Shown: in pieces, positions 60,595 through 64,000 of the stretch
Numbering within the stretch: position 1 is the first letter of the stretch
How the letters are laid out: every line of letters starts with the position of its first letter
Assembly: GCF_900169175.1 (NCBI RefSeq)
Contig: NZ_FXZM01000004.1
Span: 186,001-250,000 of the forward strand
Length of the DNA stretch: 64,000 nucleotides
Reading direction: 5' to 3'
Source of the DNA: Brevibacterium jeotgali
Lineage (GTDB): Bacteria; Actinomycetota; Actinomycetes; Actinomycetales; Brevibacteriaceae
Notes under the pieces: generated by a model
The model's database searches: none
The model's input: the letters and a program-made list of their open reading frames with translations, nothing else
What the model was told of the DNA's origin: nothing
Program-made: the position numbers and the translations under genes

Positions 60595-61985
60595 TCACCC
60601 GGTCGGTGTTCGGTGTGCGGCGAGGAGCGTCCGATATCGGTGGGGATCGGTCCGGTGGTCGCGCTGGTGTGGCCCGGGCCGGTCCCTGCGACGTCCTGTG
60701 TGAGGGATTCCGCGCCGGCAGAAGTCTCTCCGGTGCTGATCGGGATGGGTCCGGTGGCGGGCGAGGCCTCGGCGGCGGTGTCTGCTCCACCAGTCGTGCG
60801 CGCGAGCCGCCGTCGCTTCGCGAACCAGGAGAGGCCCGCGACGATGGCGGCCAGGAGCGCGAGCGGCACCAGCATGAAGGGGCCGCCCGTCCCCGCCGAT
60901 CTGTCGAATCCTGCATCCATCTGGTCTGACAGTGAGGCCACGATGAGGAGGAAGACATTGTTGGCGGTGTGGATCGCGATCGCGGACTCGAGTCCGCCGG
61001 TGCGCTGGGTGAGGACCGACAGGAGGACGCCGAAGAGCAGGTAGTAGACGATGAGCCAGACGTCCGCAGCGAAGTGGGCTGCGGAGAAGGCCGTCGCGCT
61101 GACCGCGGTGCCGACGATGAAGCCCCAGCGGTTCGAGCGGAACCAGCCGCCGACAGAGCGCTGGACCACCCCGCGGAACATGTACTCCTCAGCGGCTGCC
61201 TGCAGGGGCGTCGTGAGGATGATGATGCACAGGAATGCCAGCGTGGTGCCGGAGAACGTGAGCGACTGGTACGTGGGGTCGAGGAAGCTCGAGGCGGCGA
61301 ACAGCAGGTAGACCGGGGCGGCGATCGCGAAGGAGATCAGCAGCCAGCGCCAGCGCAGCCCGGGCGCGACCGAATGGAAGTACCCGATTCTCACACCGTT
61401 GATCCACCGGTGCGCGATGAGAGCCGCTCCCGCTCCGGCGATGAGGCTGAGGTTCGTCGCTGCGAGGACGGCCGGAGTCATCGAGATGCGCCCCTCGGAG
61501 AGCGCGTCGAGGGACTGCATTCCCAGCACCATGTCGGCCATGACGGCCACGATGCTGAAGAGCAGCGAGAAGAGCAGCATCACAGCGATCACGACGACGA
61601 TGCTGATCGCGCCCTTCCACCACCGGGATCGGGGAGTGCGGTAGCTGGAGCCGAACGGCAGGCCGGGATGCGGGGTATGCGGGTCCCGGGTGTCCAGGGG
61701 AGCGCCGAATGCGGCAGCGGGGTGGGCGCCTGCTGGGTAGGTGCCCGCTGGGGAGGCGCCGGCCGGGTAGGCGCCGCTCGGCGGCATGCCGTGCGCGGCG
61801 GGACCGCTCGAGGGGCCCCCGGGAGGGGCGCCCGGGTAGCCGGGCGCGGCGCCCGGGTGGGCGACCTGCTGGGGCCCGCCCGGCTGCTCGCCCGTCGGCG
61901 GCGAGTACACGTAGGGGCCCGGCTGCGGTCCCGGGTCCGGCAGCGGCTCGTTCTGATCGGGTGGGGGAGGGACGTTGTCGGTCAC
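60591..61985 (-). CDS. CPBP-family intramembrane metalloprotease
   Basis: 464 residues from GTG 61985, preceded by TATGGT exactly six bases upstream (leaderless). The first about 120 residues are cytoplasmic and rich in Pro, Gly and Ala (repeated YPAGA). Eight or so membrane segments follow with the CPBP/Abi catalytic motifs: AAAEEYMFRGVVQ (Glu-Glu and Arg), FSAAHFAAD (His) and IAIHTANNVFLL (His-Asn). A Thr/Gly/Pro-rich tail repeats TGPIP. CPBP proteases process prenylated or small membrane peptides, and some mature bacteriocins. The encapsulin gene follows on the same strand after 153 bases. A functional link is not shown. Confidence 0.85.
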   Translation of the reverse strand: MTDNVPPPPDQNEPLPDPGPQPGPYVYSPPTGEQPGGPQQVAHPGAAPGYPGAPPGGPSSGPAAHGMPPSGAYPAGASPAGTYPAGAHPAAAFGAPLDTRDPHTPHPGLPFGSSYRTPRSRWWKGAISIVVVIAVMLLFSLLFSIVAVMADMVLGMQSLDALSEGRISMTPAVLAATNLSLIAGAGAALIAHRWINGVRIGYFHSVAPGLRWRWLLISFAIAAPVYLLFAASSFLDPTYQSLTFSGTTLAFLCIIILTTPLQAAAEEYMFRGVVQRSVGGWFRSNRWGFIVGTAVSATAFSAAHFAADVWLIVYYLLFGVLLSVLTQRTGGLESAIAIHTANNVFLLIVASLSDQMDAGFDRSAGTGGPFMLVPLALLAAIVAGLSWFAKRRRLARTTGGADTAAEASPATGPIPISTGETSAGAESLTQDVAGTGPGHTSATTGPIPTDIGRSSPHTEHRPGE

Positions 61986-61997
61986 CCCTCCACCATA
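61986..61997 (-). promoter_or_regulatory. Leaderless -10 box of the CPBP gene
   Basis: TATGGT (61997-61992) ends six bases before the GTG start. The intervening GGAGGG is too close to the GTG to act as a normal ribosome-binding site. Confidence 0.5.
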
Positions 61998-62080
61998 CGT
62001 TCGACGCCGGCTCCTGGGTACAGAGTGCGAAGGTCGCGCATGCTCTGTGCACGGGCAGCGTCGAGTGAGACGGTGGAGAT

Positions 62081-64000
62081 ATGACGAATCTGCTCTCCTC
62101 GTCCACCAGTCCGTACCTGCGTGCGCATGCGGACAATCCTGTCGAGTGGCGCCCGTGGGGCAGGGCCGCGTTCGACGAGGCCCGTGACCGGGACGTCCCG
62201 GTGCTGGTGAGCATCGGCTACTCGACGTGTCACTGGTGCCACGTCATGGCGGCGGAGTCGTTCTCGGATCCGGAGGTCGGGCGACTGCTGGGCGAATCCG
62301 TGGTGGCGATCAAACTGGACCGCGAGGAGCTGCCCGCCGTCGATGCCTTCTATATGGACGCGCTGCTGGCGATGCGGGGGCAGGGCGGCTGGCCGCTCAA
62401 TGTCTTCACGACGCCGGATGCACGGCCGTTCTTCGCCGGCACCTACTTCCCGTCGGAGCCCAGCGGCGGGATGCCCGGCTTCCGTCAGGTCGTCACGACG
62501 ATCGCCCGGACATGGGCGAACGATCGGGAGCGGGCGGAGTCGATCGCGAGCCAGCTCGCCGCGTCGCTGGTCCGCCTGCCGGATCTGTCGAGGGGGCTCC
62601 CTGCCGGCGGGCCCGTCCCGGAGGTCGACGACGATTCGCTCACGGCCGCCGCAGAGAACCTCCTCTCTGCCGAGGATCAGCGCTGGGGCGGATTCGGCTC
62701 ATCGCCGAAGTTCCCGCCGACGCTGAGTCTCATCCAGCTGCTCCGGCGCCATGACCGCTCCTACGCGCCCGAGGTCCCCGCAGGTCCCGAGCTCGCGGCA
62801 GTCCGCCGCACCTTCGCTGGGATCTCATCTGGAGGGATGCGGGACCAGGTCGACGGCGGCATCGCGCGCTACAGCGTCGACGCGCGGTGGCACATCCCGC
62901 ACTTCGAGAAGATGCTCTTCGACAATGCCCTGTACCTCAGGGCCGCCACCCGCTGGTACGCCACAGAACGAGGCCGAGGCGACTCTTCCCGGTACACGGC
63001 GCTGGCCGCGCGCGAGGTCCACGACACCGCCCGCTTCCTCCTGGACCGACTCGAGCTGCCAGGCGGTGGCTTCGCCTCCGGACTCGACGCCGATTCGGCT
63101 GACGATGACGGGAACCGGACGGAGGGCGCGTACTACCTGGAGGCGGGGGGCGCCGTCCCGGAACCGTTCGTCGCACTGGGGCCCGTCGACGCCGCCGCGC
63201 CCGGTCGGCCCTTCGCCGTCGGCTTCCCGGCGATCGCGGACTGGGTGCACGGTGGGGAGGAGCCCGGGAGCGGTGGGTCTGCGGCGGACATTGCTGGCGC
63301 GGATTCTGCTGGCGCGGAATCTGCTGGCGGCGAGACGGTTGGCGCGGATCCTGCTATCGCGGACACTGCTGGCGCGGAATCGGCCGAGGCCGGTTCTGCT
63401 GGTGCCGATCCTGCCGATCCTGCCGGTCCTGCCTGTGCCGACTCTGCTGCGGATGCTGTGACGGGCGGTGCAGACGCACCGTGGGCAACGGCCGCTGCAC
63501 GTGAGGCTCGGCAGCGCGTGGCCGAGCGGCGGGCCGGTCGTGCGCTTCCGAACCGGGACGAGAAGCTCGTGACGGAGTGGAACGGCCTCGCGATCGTCGC
63601 GCTCATGGAGGCCGGCCGAGTCTTCGAGGTCGACGAGTGGATGGCTGCTGCGACGCGTGCCTTCGAGGTGCTGTCGGCGGCGAACCAGGGCGATTCGCCG
63701 CTGCGCAGCAGCACGGAGGGCGAAGGCGGTCCGGGGGCAGCGGGGCTCTCCGATGCGGCGCAGACGGCGGTCGCCGCCCACGCGGTCGGTGAGGACGAGG
63801 CGTTCGCGACGGCGCTGAGCGACGCGCTGGGCTTCGTCGTCTTCCCGCAGCAGGATCGCGAGGACGACGGGAACCCGGCGGGAGCCTCGGCAGCGGTGGG
63901 AGAACAGCCGGCCGTACGATCCGGCGGCCGGTGGGAGGGCGCCAGCCTCCTGGACGCCCATGGCGACGGGATCGTGCCGGCGAGGGGCTCGGATCCCCTG
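62081..64000 (+). CDS. DUF255/YyaL thioredoxin-domain protein, cut by window end
   Basis: 640 codons open to the end of the window; the true C-terminus lies beyond. The N-terminus [20 protein letters not shown] and [18 protein letters not shown] (thioredoxin-like CxxC at about residues 51-54) are diagnostic, as are [25 protein letters not shown] and [21 protein letters not shown] in the following six-hairpin glycosidase-like domain. The family (human SSP411, Bacillus YyaL) has no settled function; redox or N-acylglucosamine-epimerase-like roles are proposed. An insertion of about 75 residues with repeats of [11 protein letters not shown] splits the second domain near residues 395-465. GGAG is close to the ATG, and GACGGT is six bases before it. 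Confidence 0.9.
   Translation, partial: MTNLLSSSTSPYLRAHADNPVEWRPWGRAAFDEARDRDVPVLVSIGYSTCHWCHVMAAESFSDPEVGRLLGESVVAIKLDREELPAVDAFYMDALLAMRGQGGWPLNVFTTPDARPFFAGTYFPSEPSGGMPGFRQVVTTIARTWANDRERAESIASQLAASLVRLPDLSRGLPAGGPVPEVDDDSLTAAAENLLSAEDQRWGGFGSSPKFPPTLSLIQLLRRHDRSYAPEVPAGPELAAVRRTFAGISSGGMRDQVDGGIARYSVDARWHIPHFEKMLFDNALYLRAATRWYATERGRGDSSRYTALAAREVHDTARFLLDRLELPGGGFASGLDADSADDDGNRTEGAYYLEAGGAVPEPFVALGPVDAAAPGRPFAVGFPAIADWVHGGEEPGSGGSAADIAGADSAGAESAGGETVGADPAIADTAGAESAEAGSAGADPADPAGPACADSAADAVTGGADAPWATAAAREARQRVAERRAGRALPNRDEKLVTEWNGLAIVALMEAGRVFEVDEWMAAATRAFEVLSAANQGDSPLRSSTEGEGGPGAAGLSDAAQTAVAAHAVGEDEAFATALSDALGFVVFPQQDREDDGNPAGASAAVGEQPAVRSGGRWEGASLLDAHGDGIVPARGSDPL

Overview
The window is a 64 kb piece of a high-GC actinobacterial chromosome. 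A Micrococcales member close to Brevibacterium is my best guess. It rests on the linocin M18-type encapsulin, a RamB-type acetate regulator next to aceA/aceB, a 7Fe FdxA ferredoxin, LPXTG surface protein and Actinobacteria-style leaderless starts. No rRNA, tRNA, CRISPR array, transposase or integrase was seen. Most of the window is ordinary chromosome with accessory patches.

Layout. 1-1.1 kb: start of a Mod-type DNA methyltransferase running off the left edge, and two small acidic proteins. 1.3-9.1 kb: L-2-hydroxyglutarate oxidase, a secreted metallophosphoesterase, two paralogous DUF4333-type lipoproteins, a siderophore-interacting reductase and an MHS-type carboxylate/H+ symporter. 9.2-16.1 kb: a tightly coupled ABC importer operon (binding protein, two permeases, ATPase, HAD phosphatase) plus an EEP-fold phosphatase, with a divergent GntR/UTRA regulator; an organophosphorus nutrient is likely. 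16.1-21.1 kb: ramB, aceA and aceB, the glyoxylate shunt. 21.3-26.6 kb: IclR regulator, a methylenetetrahydrofolate reductase-family protein divergent from a GcvT/DmdA/LigM-like methyltransferase, a cupin and a ThDP enzyme; this looks like a folate-dependent demethylation locus. 27-32.9 kb: small HTH protein, inositol-monophosphatase-family enzyme, and a siderophore ABC importer with iron-box-like sites. 33-42 kb: amidohydrolase, ferredoxin, then a glycine riboswitch followed by gcvP-gcvT-gcvH-sdaA, which would turn excess glycine into one-carbon units, ammonia and (through serine) pyruvate. 42-46 kb: an LPXTG adhesin broken by a frameshift. 46.5-50.4 kb: VOC dioxygenase-like protein, Na+/alanine symporter, aminotransferase. 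50.5-54.2 kb: a heterodimeric ABC exporter with complementary degenerate ATP sites. 54.2-58.6 kb: a protease remnant, an ABC-F protein behind a 15-codon leader peptide closely resembling the macrolide-sensing Msr(A) leader, and two paralogous methyltransferases. 58.6-64 kb: EamA exporter, an encapsulin with no adjacent cargo gene, a CPBP membrane protease and a DUF255/YyaL protein running off the right edge.

Two sequence habits recur. Several conserved enzymes carry Ala/Pro/Gly/Asp-rich insertions built from short repeats. Many genes that lack a Shine-Dalgarno sequence have an NANNNT hexamer exactly six bases before the start codon, as expected of leaderless transcripts. The observations I rate highest are the Msr-type leader upstream of the ABC-F gene, the complementary degeneration of the ABC exporter pair, the orphan encapsulin and the folate-linked demethylase locus.
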